Part shown: positions 1 to 8,657 of the stretch, in pieces
How positions within the stretch are numbered: the stretch's first letter is position 1
Layout of the letters: the number at the start of each line of letters is the position of its first letter
Assembly: GCF_016924835.1 (NCBI RefSeq)
Contig: NZ_CP070480.1
Location: 310,001 to 374,000 of the forward strand
Length of the DNA: 64,000 bases
Source: Rothia sp. ZJ932
Lineage (GTDB): Bacteria; Actinomycetota; Actinomycetes; Actinomycetales; Micrococcaceae
Reading direction: 5' to 3'
Position numbers and translations under genes: made by a program
Notes under the pieces: model-generated
What the model was told of the DNA's origin: nothing
Database searches by the model: none
What the model saw: the letters and a program-made list of their open reading frames with translations, nothing else

Positions 1-1
1 A

Positions 2-625
2 CTCGCTGCTGAGTCTGAGGCGCGCGGGTTCGTGCTCTACGTGGGATTGAGCGAAGAAGCTGCTGCCGCCAAAGGAACGTCCTTGGTGCGAATTGTTCAG
101 GATCTTCGTGCTTACACCCATAACTTGGTGTCTGAGGCTGAATCGTACGCTGCGGTTGCTCTTGCGCCTACCAATGCTGAGGGTAGCGACCTTGAGGTGG
201 TTCGCAATGCTTTGGGTGATCCCACTGCCGTTCATCACGCACCTGAACCTGCTGCACCGCGTCAGGGTGGTATTTTCTCTTCTGACTCAAAGCCCACCCA
301 CACCACCGGTGTGCTGATTGACCTCTCGCGCCGTGAAGTCTTTTTAGACGGTGAGCTACTGAACCTCACCTTCAAAGAATTTGAGCTATTGAACTACCTG
401 GTTGAAAACGGTGCGCGCACCGTTGCTCGTGAGGAACTACTGCACAGCCTGTGGCACGACGCTGAAGAGGTGCCGAATGAGCGCACCATTGATGTGCATA
501 TCCGCCGTCTGCGTTCGAAGCTGGGACGTCTCTCGAATACCGTTCGTACCGTGCGCGGTCAGGGCTACCGGTTCTATGAGCATCCTGAGGTTGTTATCTG
601 GGCAGCTCCTGAATACTCCATCTAA
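2..625 (+). CDS. Winged-helix (OmpR/PhoB-type) transcriptional regulator, 5' end outside window
   Basis: The reading frame is open from the first bases of the window, so the true start probably lies upstream; the first in-window start is a GTG at 32. Counting from that GTG, a C-terminal winged-helix DNA-binding domain covers about residues 92-183. Its recognition helix is RTIDVHIRRLRSKLG and its wing TVRGQGYRF. The N-terminal part (about 80 residues) does not show a clear phospho-acceptor receiver domain, at least in what is visible. A Ser/Gly/Pro linker separates the two. It is a DNA-binding regulator of unknown target; the N-terminal part looks like that of atypical OmpR-like regulators of Micrococcales. 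It ends 57 bases before the esterase gene. Confidence 0.8.
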   Translation, partial: LAAESEARGFVLYVGLSEEAAAAKGTSLVRIVQDLRAYTHNLVSEAESYAAVALAPTNAEGSDLEVVRNALGDPTAVHHAPEPAAPRQGGIFSSDSKPTHTTGVLIDLSRREVFLDGELLNLTFKEFELLNYLVENGARTVAREELLHSLWHDAEEVPNERTIDVHIRRLRSKLGRLSNTVRTVRGQGYRFYEHPEVVIWAAPEYSI

Positions 626-682
626 GTCTCAGAAGACTTCCAGCGTGGTAGATTGCTGTGCCTCTTGGGTAGGCTAGAGAGC

Positions 683-1471
683 ATGAGTGAAACAGACTTT
701 CAGATTGCATCTTCAACCCTCGGCAGCGGCTTGCAGCGCGTAGCTTTTTTGCACGGGCTTATGGGGCGGGGTAAAAACTTCACCCGTATTGCCCGCGGTC
801 TGGGCGATGATTTCACCGTTTTGCTCATGGATATGCCCAACCATGGTGCTTCGGGGTGGACGCAGGATTTCGACTATGCGCGCATGGCTGACCTGGTAGC
901 TGAGAATCTGCGCAAAGGCTTCGCGCACGAGAGCCCGGTGGATATTGTGGGACACTCGATGGGCGGTAAGATCGCTATGCTGCTGGCACTGCGTCACCCC
1001 GAGCTGGTAAACCGTCTGGTGGTCATGGACATCGCGCCCAACGATTCAAAGGGTAGTTTTACGGTGCTCTTGGATTCTTTGTTGAGCTTGAACCTCAAGA
1101 CCCTCACCTCCCGCAGCGCCGCTGGGGACGAGGTCTCCGACCGGGTGCCTGACGCTGGCGTCCGTGGTTTTCTACTGCAGAACCTTGCCCGCGGTCAAGA
1201 CGGTTTCTACTGGGAGCCGAACCTGGGGATGCTGCGCGAAAATCTGGACGCGATTATGGGCTGGGATGCCCCCGACGAGGAGCCTTTTGCCGGGCAGGTT
1301 CTGTGGGTTGCCGGTGGAAATTCTAACTACATTCAGCCCGAAGATACCCCAACTATGCGTGCTCTTTTTCCGAAGGTTCGCAAGATTACGGTGAAAGGTG
1401 CTGGACACTGGGTACACGCCGATAAGCCCGACGCGGTGATTGAGATACTGTCGGTGTTTTTAGGCAAATAA
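683..1471 (+). CDS. Alpha/beta hydrolase, YbfF-like esterase
   Basis: A 262-residue cytosolic alpha/beta hydrolase. The oxyanion stretch is FLHGLMG (about residues 22-28), the nucleophile elbow is GHSMGG with Ser92, and the probable catalytic His is near residue 242 in GAGHWVHADKP. The DMPNHGAS stretch is typical of YbfF-type esterases acting on short acyl or acyl-CoA esters; the substrate here is unknown. ATG 683 was chosen over an upstream in-frame start at 653, because the upstream residues are not hydrolase-like. No signal peptide is seen. It may share a transcript with the regulator in front of it. Confidence 0.85.
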   Translation: MSETDFQIASSTLGSGLQRVAFLHGLMGRGKNFTRIARGLGDDFTVLLMDMPNHGASGWTQDFDYARMADLVAENLRKGFAHESPVDIVGHSMGGKIAMLLALRHPELVNRLVVMDIAPNDSKGSFTVLLDSLLSLNLKTLTSRSAAGDEVSDRVPDAGVRGFLLQNLARGQDGFYWEPNLGMLRENLDAIMGWDAPDEEPFAGQVLWVAGGNSNYIQPEDTPTMRALFPKVRKITVKGAGHWVHADKPDAVIEILSVFLGK

Positions 1472-1621
1472 GCACCCATTACACAGCTAAATACGGGTAA
1501 AACATCCCGCGAACGCTGGTTTGCGATGTTCTTGATGCGGCGTCATAAACAGTGGGTCTTGAAAGTGCGGGCTATATACTGGGCTACTGGTTCGTGTACT
1601 TTCTTCCTCGAGGAGCTCGTT

Positions 1622-3619
1622 ATGGCAGCAGAAAAAACGCCGCCTTCAGTAGCAGATGTAACTACCGGCCCGCCCGGAAAACCAGCAGCAACACGCGCAC
1701 CGGGCAAACTCAGTAAGCTCGGACAAGTCATGTACCCACACAATATTCACCCGGCGCTTGTACCCGGTGTCTCTATTGAAGATCAGCGGGTCAGCTACAG
1801 AATTGACAAGCCCATTCTTATTACCGTGGGGGCGGTCATCATCGCTTTCGTGGTGTGGGGTGTGATTGCACCTCAGAGCGTGCTTGATACATCAACTGTG
1901 GCTCTCACCTGGGTAATGCAGAACCTGGGCTGGATCTTTACCAGCATTGCCGCGGGACTCATGGTCTTTTTATTGGCGCTGGCGGCTAGCCGCTACGGAA
2001 ATATTCCGCTGGGTCTTGACGGCGAAAAACCTGAGTTCTCCACCGCGTCGTGGGCAGCTATGCTCTTTGGCGCGGGCATCGGTATCGGCATCATCTTCTT
2101 TGGCCCCTACGAGCCTCTCTCTTACTACCTCAGCCCCCGTCCTGGTGCCTATGATGCAGCAACGGCGGAGGCAATCACAGGGGCAATGGCTCAGGCAGCC
2201 CTGCATTGGGGTTTTAACGCTTGGGCTATCTACGCCATTGTGGGGTTGGCAGTTGCTTACGTTTCTTACCGGCGCGGACGTGTGCCACTCATGAGCTCGA
2301 TTCTCGCCCCACTTTTTCCCAACCACCGCAATGATTCGCTGGGATCGCGCACTATCGATGGGTTGGCTATTATTGCCACCCTTTTTGGTACCGCAGCCTC
2401 GCTCGGCATTGGCGCCCTGCAGATTGCTCGCGGTGTTGAAATTGTCTCTGGCTGGTCACCTGCCGGTAACACCATGGCGCTCATTATCATTGTGGTACTG
2501 ACTATCGGCACCATTATTTCTGCGGTCTCCGGCGTCTCTAAAGGCATTCGCCTGCTCTCGAACGTCAATATGACGCTCGCTATCGGTCTGGCAATTTTCT
2601 TCTTCGTTGCAGGTCCCACCGCTTTCTTACTGAACATTATTCCGGCAACCATCATCGAATACGTGGGTACTCTGCCCGATGCTTTGAGCGCCAACATGGC
2701 AGAGTCAGAAGAAATGGAAGCATTCCTTTCTGGCTGGACCACCTTCTATTGGGCGTGGTGGGTGAGCTGGGCACCCTTTGTCGGCGTGTTTGTTGCTAAG
2801 ATTTCGCGCGGACGTACGATCCGCCAGTTCATTCTGGGCGTACTGTTTATTCCCTCCACCATTATCATTCTTGCCTTTACGATTCTGGGTGGCACCACCA
2901 TCTGGTTACAGCGTGAATCCAATGCTGTTGCACCCGATGGAACCGCGGCGTCCATGCCTGCTCCGCAAGAAATTTTCTTCGTGGTGCTTGAGCAGCTGCC
3001 CGGCGCACAGTTCGTTGCTCCGCTGGTGATTTTCATGCTGGCGATCTTCTTCATTACCACTTCAGATTCAGCGTCACTGGTAAACTCGCAGCTTTCGCAG
3101 AAGGGCAACCCTAACCCCAATAAACTCGTTACTACTTTTTGGGCACTATGCATGGCAGGTATCGCCGTGGTTATTCTGCTGACCGGTAACCAGAACGCCT
3201 TGCAGGGGTTGCAGAACCTAATTACCATTACTGCTCTGCCCTTCTCGGTGATACTTATTCTCATGTGCGTTGCACTGGTTAAAGAATTGCGTAATGACCC
3301 GCTGAGCATTCGCCGCGACTACGCGCGTACCGCCGTTGAAAAGGCTGTGGTACACGGTGTGAGCGAGCACGGTGACAACTTCAAAATTGCCATTGAACCC
3401 ACCGACCCCACCAGCGAATACGCCACTGGCGCTGACTTTGACTCAACGGCAGAGGAAGTGACTGAGTGGTATACACGCACCGATGAAGAGGGCAACCCGG
3501 TCAAATTCGACTACACCCACGGTGTGTATCTGAACGAGGACGGTCAGCCCGTCACCAAAGAAAACCAAGTGCTAACCCCCGAAATGTTCGAGGAATACAA
3601 GAACAGGCACAAACGTTAA
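1622..3619 (+). CDS. BCCT-family betaine/choline/carnitine transporter
   Basis: A secondary transporter of about 665 residues with twelve predicted membrane segments, probably importing a quaternary-ammonium osmolyte such as glycine betaine or choline. Family marks are GAGIGIGIIFFGPYEP, HWGFNAWAIYAIVGL, and the tryptophan-rich FYWAWWVSWAPFVG segment. About 60 hydrophilic residues precede the first helix. About 95 charged residues follow the last helix, and such tails can sense osmotic or ionic change in BetP. ATG 1622 is preceded by a good ribosome site (GAGGAG at about 1610), so the longer frame starting at 1526 is not used. It is probably a single-gene transcript; a TATACT box lies at 1575-1580. 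The substrate cannot be fixed from sequence. Confidence 0.9.
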   Translation: MAAEKTPPSVADVTTGPPGKPAATRAPGKLSKLGQVMYPHNIHPALVPGVSIEDQRVSYRIDKPILITVGAVIIAFVVWGVIAPQSVLDTSTVALTWVMQNLGWIFTSIAAGLMVFLLALAASRYGNIPLGLDGEKPEFSTASWAAMLFGAGIGIGIIFFGPYEPLSYYLSPRPGAYDAATAEAITGAMAQAALHWGFNAWAIYAIVGLAVAYVSYRRGRVPLMSSILAPLFPNHRNDSLGSRTIDGLAIIATLFGTAASLGIGALQIARGVEIVSGWSPAGNTMALIIIVVLTIGTIISAVSGVSKGIRLLSNVNMTLAIGLAIFFFVAGPTAFLLNIIPATIIEYVGTLPDALSANMAESEEMEAFLSGWTTFYWAWWVSWAPFVGVFVAKISRGRTIRQFILGVLFIPSTIIILAFTILGGTTIWLQRESNAVAPDGTAASMPAPQEIFFVVLEQLPGAQFVAPLVIFMLAIFFITTSDSASLVNSQLSQKGNPNPNKLVTTFWALCMAGIAVVILLTGNQNALQGLQNLITITALPFSVILILMCVALVKELRNDPLSIRRDYARTAVEKAVVHGVSEHGDNFKIAIEPTDPTSEYATGADFDSTAEEVTEWYTRTDEEGNPVKFDYTHGVYLNEDGQPVTKENQVLTPEMFEEYKNRHKR

Positions 3620-3743
3620 GCCTCTCACCACCGCACCTCCACAAGCGGCGCAACTATTCGTTATGAATATTTGCGTCGCTTGAGTGGGTTATGGTGAAGT
3701 TAGATACAAGCACCGCATCACGTCACTGAAAGGATTTTTGCAC

Positions 3744-4640
3744 ATGAGTATCGCAGCTGATACCAACGAGAAGTTTGTTCACTATGCCCACGGGGAACGT
3801 CTAGTTTCTACCCAGTGGGTCGAAGAAAACATCAGCACCCCCGGCCTGGTAGTACTCGAATCAGACGAGGACGTACTTCTCTACGAAACCGGTCATATTC
3901 CCGGCGCCCTCAAAATTGACTGGCACACCGAACTCAACAACCCCGTCACCCGCGACTACGTGGACGCTCAGGGCTTTGCTGATTTGATGAAAGCCAAAGG
4001 TATCTCACGCGATGACACTGTGGTCATCTACGGTGACAAGTCGAACTGGTGGGCAGCCTACGCCCTGTGGGTTTTCACTCTCTTCGGTCACCAAGACGTC
4101 CGACTCATGGACGGCGGCCGCACCAAGTGGGTTGAAGAAAACCGCGCCCTCACCACCGACAAGCCTGACGTTCCTGCCACTGACTACCCCCTGGTAGAGC
4201 GCAACGACGCACCCATCCGCGCCTTCCTACCCGAGGTCAAAGCCAACATCGGCAAGCTACCCCTGATCGATGTTCGCAGCGCGGACGAATACACCGGCGC
4301 TCGCACCCACATGCCCGGTTACGCTGAAGAGGGCGCTCTGCGCGGCGGTCACATTCCCACCGCTCACTCGGTACCCTGGGCTAAAGCAGCCAATGAAGAT
4401 GGAACTTTCAAGAGCTTCGATGAACTCAAAGCCCTGTACATTAAAGAGCTGGGCTTGGCTGACGCCGATGACATCATCGCCTACTGCCGTATTGGTGAGC
4501 GCTCATCACACACCTGGTTCGTGCTGAAGTTCCTGCTGGGCATTGACAGTGTGCGTAACTACGACGGTTCCTGGACGGAATGGGGCAACGCTGTTGCCGT
4601 ACCCATCGTCAAGGGCGAAGCACCCGGTGAGGCTCTATAA
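3744..4640 (+). CDS. sseA: Thiosulfate/3-mercaptopyruvate sulfurtransferase (tandem rhodanese)
   Basis: A 298-residue protein with two rhodanese domains. The C-terminal domain carries the active-site loop CRIGERSS with Cys248, which would take up sulfane sulfur from thiosulfate or 3-mercaptopyruvate. The N-terminal domain has Asp98 (YGDKSNW) where Cys would sit, so it is structural, as usual in this family. ATG 3744 is preceded by GAAAGGA at 3728. The next gene starts on the base after this stop and encodes SufE, a sulfur acceptor. The SseA-SufE pair is common in actinobacteria and points to sulfur trafficking for Fe-S clusters or thiol modification. Confidence 0.92.
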   Translation: MSIAADTNEKFVHYAHGERLVSTQWVEENISTPGLVVLESDEDVLLYETGHIPGALKIDWHTELNNPVTRDYVDAQGFADLMKAKGISRDDTVVIYGDKSNWWAAYALWVFTLFGHQDVRLMDGGRTKWVEENRALTTDKPDVPATDYPLVERNDAPIRAFLPEVKANIGKLPLIDVRSADEYTGARTHMPGYAEEGALRGGHIPTAHSVPWAKAANEDGTFKSFDELKALYIKELGLADADDIIAYCRIGERSSHTWFVLKFLLGIDSVRNYDGSWTEWGNAVAVPIVKGEAPGEAL

Positions 4641-5069
4641 ATGACCAGCGAACTCACCGGAAAACTGGCAGAAATCGCCGCTGAATTTGCGGAGGTAGCT
4701 GCGTCCGACCGCCTGCAACTGCTCTTAGAATTCAGCCAGTCTTTGCCGGTGCTACCCGAGCGCTACGCCGATCACCCCGAGCTACTTGAGGCCGTACCCG
4801 AATGTCAGTCACCGATTTTTCTCATTACTGAGGTTAATGACGGGATTGTTAACCTTTTCTTCTCAGCGCCTGCTGAGGCACCGACTACCCGCGGTTTCGC
4901 TTCTATCTTGCATGAAGCGCTGGACGGTCAGAGTGTAGAGGACGTACTTGACGTACCTGAGGACACTGCCTTGCGCCTTTCGCTGACCGATCAGGTGAGC
5001 CCGCTACGACTGAACGGTATGAGCGGTATGCTGGCGCGTATTCAGCGTCAGGTGCGCGAAAAAATATAA
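4641..5069 (+). CDS. sufE: SufE-family sulfur acceptor protein
   Basis: A 142-residue SufE-fold protein. The expected acceptor Cys is Cys55 in VPECQSP, followed by a beta-rich stretch and the C-terminal helix RLNGMSGMLARIQ, both typical of SufE. It would accept persulfide sulfur, presumably from the rhodanese encoded directly upstream with no gap between the genes, and hand it on. No cysteine desulfurase (SufS) gene lies nearby. Translational coupling with sseA is likely because no independent ribosome site is needed. Confidence 0.9.
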   Translation: MTSELTGKLAEIAAEFAEVAASDRLQLLLEFSQSLPVLPERYADHPELLEAVPECQSPIFLITEVNDGIVNLFFSAPAEAPTTRGFASILHEALDGQSVEDVLDVPEDTALRLSLTDQVSPLRLNGMSGMLARIQRQVREKI

Positions 5070-5157
5070 GATCAGTAGCTTTTCTTCTGACTAAGGGCGC
5101 ACAAAGGGAAATCTCCGAGAAGAGTTTTTGTGCGCTCTTGCCTACCCAAGGAGCACC

Positions 5158-5664
5158 ATGAACGCCACCAAACTGCTGATTATTATGCGCCATGCTGAGG
5201 CGGACTGGGGTCTTGACGACTTCAACCGCCCGCTGACCAAGCGCGGGCATGCTCAGGCACCGCAAGTAGGGCGCTGGTTGCTGGAGAAGGAGTACGTGCC
5301 CGAGATGATTGTTTCTTCGGCAGCTTTGCGTACCCGTCAGACAACAACATGGGTTTCTGAGGGGCTGGGGGAGAAAGCGCCGACCGCATCCTTGGATAAG
5401 AACCTGTATAACGCGCCCGCACGCAAGCTGGTGTCGGCTATCAATAGTGCCCCTGAGACGGTACAGGCGCTGATGCTGGTTGCTCACCTGCCGGGCGTGC
5501 AGGACGCCGCCCTGCAGCTGGCGCGCAGCGATTCGGACTACGATGCGCTGATGGACGCCTCCTACGGGTTCGCGCCCTCATCGGTGGCGGTCTTTGAAGT
5601 AACTGATGAGTGGGCAGCCCTCGACACAGCCTGCACCAAGATGATTGATTTCAAGACCTTCTAA
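5158..5664 (+). CDS. SixA-like histidine phosphatase
   Basis: A 168-residue member of the histidine phosphatase superfamily. RHAEADW near the N-terminus carries the phospho-accepting His12, and the second catalytic His is His110 in VAHLPGV. The short length and missing lid domain match SixA-type phosphohistidine or protein phosphatases rather than phosphoglycerate mutases. ATG 5158 follows AAGGAG. The target is unknown. It lies 88 bases after sufE and ends 122 bases before a strong hairpin terminator. Confidence 0.87.
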   Translation: MNATKLLIIMRHAEADWGLDDFNRPLTKRGHAQAPQVGRWLLEKEYVPEMIVSSAALRTRQTTTWVSEGLGEKAPTASLDKNLYNAPARKLVSAINSAPETVQALMLVAHLPGVQDAALQLARSDSDYDALMDASYGFAPSSVAVFEVTDEWAALDTACTKMIDFKTF

Positions 5665-5786
5665 TGGTCTCTGTTCCGTGTGCTGGTAGAGCCTCCAGCA
5701 TGAACAATCTTTACTGCTGAAAGATGAGCACCTAGAGCGGTTTCAAAAATATACCCCCATACTCCCTTTTGAGGAGTGAAAAAATG

Positions 5787-5820
5787 AAGCCCCGCAGTTC
5801 CCGTGGGAACTGCGGGGCTT
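5787..5820. terminator. Bidirectional hairpin terminator, repeated at 15981
   Basis: A near-perfect GC-rich palindrome: AAGCCCCGCAGTTCCC pairs with its reverse complement across a minimal loop, and the stem runs directly into TTTTCTT on the plus strand. It ends the sufE/sixA side. The same hairpin, differing at one base when inverted, lies at 15981-16020 beyond the polyol genes. Confidence 0.85.
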
Positions 5821-5905
5821 TTCTTCGCATACGGTACTTTTCTTTTCGCCACCTGTGTAAAGTTCCCTCTTATTAACCTGCATTGCTAATCAGTTCCTGA
5901 AAATA

Positions 5906-5940
5906 TGTTCTGAACACTTGTGCTTTAGAATGTTTTTGTC
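5906..5940 (+). promoter_or_regulatory. Putative SorC-regulator operator upstream of the polyol permease
   Basis: TGTTC-T-GAACA forms a small palindrome at 5906-5916, followed by the stretch GAACACTTGTGCTT (5912-5925). Thirteen of those 14 bases match a stretch at 8569-8582 in front of the polyol dehydrogenase operon. The rest of the 5665-6062 gap holds the hairpin terminator and an AT-rich leader of about 120 bases; no other gene is seen. The link to the neighbouring SorC-type regulator is inference from shared sequence and position. Confidence 0.5.
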
Positions 5941-6062
5941 TAGTGTGAGACTTGCATGGGCATGTGTGGGGCGTCACCGACGAAGGCGATCAACCACTGT
6001 GCAATACATAAAGTATGTGAGTCATGCCTGAGTCGTAGGCAAACATAAGAGAAAAGAACGAA

Positions 6063-7463
6063 ATGGCGTCTAAACTGCAAAAACAGAGGGTTGAGGGCCC
6101 TTTCCTCGACAGAATTGGCATTCCTGGTGTTCTCAAATGGGGGTTCCTGGGACTTCTTATATTTCAGACTGGTCTCGGTGTAGAAGCCAACTTTATTACT
6201 CCGCACCTGGTTGAAGTTCTTGGTAGTAAAGAAGCTACAGCTTCATACATCATTACCGCCTACTCGCTGGCGGCTCTTATAGCCAGTTACCTCTCAGGTG
6301 TGCTTTCTGACCTCATGGGTCCTAAGAAAGTCATGATTATTGGTTTCGCTTTGTGGGCTATCTTCCAGGTTTCCTTCCTTTTGTCATTGGGCACAGGAAA
6401 TTATTGGCTAGTTGCTGTTACCTACTTCTTCCGTGGTCTGGCATACCCGCTGTTCTCCTTCTCCTTCCTTGTGTGGGTGAATATTACTGCGATGAAGTCT
6501 ATGGCTGGCACTTCTGTGGGCTGGTTTTATGTAATGTTCACAGGTGGTCTTCCCACTATCGGTTCGTTGGTTGCTATTGCATCGATTTCTGTGTTCGGAG
6601 GCGGCACAGCAGGTGAGCATGGAGCGATGTGGGTAGCGCTTGCGCTGGCGACTGTTGGTGCTCTTATGGTTTTCTTGGGATGCCGCGCTGAAAACGGTAA
6701 CAAGCGCATTGCCCCCGCACATGAGTCGACCTCAACCGTTTTACTTTCGGGTATTCGCTTGCTCTTCTCGAACTCAAAGGTTATGCAGGGTTTCTTAATT
6801 CGTTTGATTAACACTGCCCCCCAGTTTGGTATGTTCGTCATTCTCCCTGTTGTTATTGCTGATGAACTCGGTTGGGGTCAGTCGCGTTGGCTTTTGATGA
6901 CCACCTTCATCTTTGCAGGCAATATTCTTTTCAACGCTTTCTTTGGCAATGTTGGAGACCGCATTGGCTGGGTTAACACCGTGCGTTGGTTTGGGGTTTT
7001 TGCATCGGCTATCGGTCTGTTGTTGTGGTGGTATGTTCCGCATATGGTCCCCGCTGGTTCCACCTGGGGCTACGTTGTTTCTGTGGTTGCCGGTGTTACC
7101 TTTGGTATCTGCTTGGCAGGTTTTGTTCCGATGGGAGCGATTATGCCTGCTAACGCCCCCGAGCACCGTGGTGCAGCAATGGCAATGTATACAACTGCTG
7201 CAGGTGGTGCTGCATTCTTGGGTACCTCGGTTGTTTCAATCGTGCTCAGCGTTACCGGTGCTTTGGGGTGGGATCCCTTCATGCAGAAGTCAGCTGTTAT
7301 CTGGGCGTTTGTTGCCTTGTACGGTTGTGCGTTCATTATGGTAGGTAATCTGCGTACAGAGCAGGACGACCCTGTGAAGCGTCAGCAGATGCGTGATGCA
7401 GACACTGCGGCACTTGAGATCCTTGCAGCTAATAAGCAGCGCACCGATATTAGAGAAAGCTAA
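6063..7463 (+). CDS. MFS polyol permease (ribitol/arabinitol porter type)
   Basis: A 466-residue, twelve-helix major facilitator. Several stretches match the polyol porter family that includes Klebsiella ribitol and D-arabinitol permeases: MIIGFALWAIF, FFRGLAYPLFSFSF, VRWFGVF and GFVPMGAIMPA. It should bring one or more sugar alcohols into the cell by proton symport. It stands alone on its transcript, facing the regulator gene across a shared terminator, with the catabolic operon beyond. Since it is the only transporter in the locus, it may serve several polyols. The exact substrate is not readable from sequence. Confidence 0.85.
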   Translation: MASKLQKQRVEGPFLDRIGIPGVLKWGFLGLLIFQTGLGVEANFITPHLVEVLGSKEATASYIITAYSLAALIASYLSGVLSDLMGPKKVMIIGFALWAIFQVSFLLSLGTGNYWLVAVTYFFRGLAYPLFSFSFLVWVNITAMKSMAGTSVGWFYVMFTGGLPTIGSLVAIASISVFGGGTAGEHGAMWVALALATVGALMVFLGCRAENGNKRIAPAHESTSTVLLSGIRLLFSNSKVMQGFLIRLINTAPQFGMFVILPVVIADELGWGQSRWLLMTTFIFAGNILFNAFFGNVGDRIGWVNTVRWFGVFASAIGLLLWWYVPHMVPAGSTWGYVVSVVAGVTFGICLAGFVPMGAIMPANAPEHRGAAMAMYTTAAGGAAFLGTSVVSIVLSVTGALGWDPFMQKSAVIWAFVALYGCAFIMVGNLRTEQDDPVKRQQMRDADTAALEILAANKQRTDIRES

Positions 7464-7477
7464 GAACGCATATTGAT

Positions 7478-7519
7478 AAAAGCCCCTGAGCACCCTATGT
7501 GGGCATCTCAGGGGCTTTT
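7478..7519. terminator. Bidirectional terminator between permease and regulator
   Basis: AAAAGCCCCTGAG at 7478-7490 pairs perfectly with CTCAGGGGCTTTT at 7507-7519, with a 16-base loop. It carries A-runs and T-runs on both sides and lies between two convergent genes. Confidence 0.85.
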
Positions 7520-7538
7520 CTCTGCACCTGGTGCGGTC

Positions 7539-8480
7539 TTAGCTATTGAGGTGGGTAAGTATATCTTTTGCGGTTGCTTCGTCTGTAACTAACTTTTTGA
7601 AGGTGCCTAGCTTGGTTGCAGCAATGATCGATTGGACTTTTTCTTTCCCTACAGCAATAGCGACGCTGTGAGGAATTGCTTGAAGCTGTTCCAATGGGAT
7701 GCGAATCGTTCTGTCGCTTCCTGTGTAAGGGAGGTCATTACCTGCTTCATCAAAGAAGTGCAAACAAACATCACCTACTGCATCTGTTAGTTCCCCTTGA
7801 GGGATATCAGAGGCAATTGACGTTCGCCGGGTTGTAACAGCTCCGATTCCGACTAGGGCACCCTGTGCGTGTTTCCAGTGAGCGATTGTTTCTTGGAAGG
7901 AAGCATCTTCGTGAAGAGCTTTGTACATAAGTGGTGTAGGTATGACGCGGGCGAAAATAGGGAGATGTCGACTGCCGGTTTTCTGTGCCATTGTTCGAAC
8001 GATTTCATTGGGCTGGTGCCACGGTTCTGGTTCGGATACACCGCCCACGGTGGGTATCAGGGTAACTCCTGTGAGCGGGGGTAGGTTCATGTGGGAGATT
8101 CCGTATATTGCTAATCCAGATGCTACGGCTAATGTGCTCCCGTGTGTAAGTTTCATATCTGCGATAGCGGTGAGTACGGCATTTTCCATGCCGGGACCCA
8201 TGGTGGAGTCTTGAATTCCAGGAGAAAGGTAAACCTTGTGGAGGTTGAGTGCCTCGGCAAGCCGTTCGGCTAAGAGTTCATTAGACTTTGCGTCCGGGTG
8301 GATGACGTTGATCTGAACGATTCCCCGTTCCTTTGCCTGAGCTAACATGCGGCTTACTGTTGGGCGCGACACGTTGAGGCGTTGGGAAATCTCTGCCTGG
8401 CTGAGGTTCTCGGTGTAGTACATATTTGCAGCTGCAAATAGATGGTCTGAGTTGTAAAAATCTGTAGGGTTGGTGTCCAT
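7539..8480 (-). CDS. SorC/DeoR-like sugar-binding transcriptional regulator
   Basis: A protein of about 313 residues. An N-terminal helix-turn-helix (residues 27-48, LSQAEISQRLNVSRPTVSRML) is followed by a SorC-type effector domain resembling a sugar-phosphate isomerase fold. Such regulators bind phosphorylated sugars or polyols and usually control the adjacent operon. ATG at 8480 gives the usual family N-terminus; a GTG at 8552 would add 24 residues, and neither start has a convincing ribosome site. The gene diverges from the dehydrogenase operon and converges on the permease, placing it as the local polyol switch. The effector is unknown. Confidence 0.85.
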   Translation of the reverse strand: MDTNPTDFYNSDHLFAAANMYYTENLSQAEISQRLNVSRPTVSRMLAQAKERGIVQINVIHPDAKSNELLAERLAEALNLHKVYLSPGIQDSTMGPGMENAVLTAIADMKLTHGSTLAVASGLAIYGISHMNLPPLTGVTLIPTVGGVSEPEPWHQPNEIVRTMAQKTGSRHLPIFARVIPTPLMYKALHEDASFQETIAHWKHAQGALVGIGAVTTRRTSIASDIPQGELTDAVGDVCLHFFDEAGNDLPYTGSDRTIRIPLEQLQAIPHSVAIAVGKEKVQSIIAATKLGTFKKLVTDEATAKDILTHLNS

Positions 8481-8568
8481 GGCGGCTCGCAAGGTGGTAG
8501 AAGGGTTTATCTTATGGATAATTCTAAGGGTTTTGTCATTCAAGCTCCGCACCGCTAAAAATTCTTAA

Positions 8569-8608
8569 GAACATTTGTGCTTGACATTTGTTCTCGGGGT
8601 GGCAGAAT
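8569..8608 (+). promoter_or_regulatory. Promoter and putative operator of the polyol enzyme operon
   Basis: The block at 8569-8593 begins GAACATTTGTGCTT and ends TGTTC, giving GAACA/TGTTC arms and two direct ACATTTGT copies 13 bases apart. A perfect -35 box TTGACA sits inside it at 8581-8586, with a weak -10 CAGAAT at 8603-8608 (16-base spacer). A regulator bound here would cover the -35 box. The start of the block matches 13 of 14 bases of the motif at 5912-5925. Confidence 0.6.
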
Positions 8609-8657
8609 TGGTGTTGTATGCAACACACAGCAATCAAGGCTATAAAGGAGATCAGCG

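Noticed and set aside
7539-8552. Longer N-terminus for the SorC-type regulator from GTG 8552
   Set aside because: The extra 24 residues are not family-like and would run the gene close to the operator block at 8569; ATG 8480 fits the family better, though neither start has a good ribosome site.
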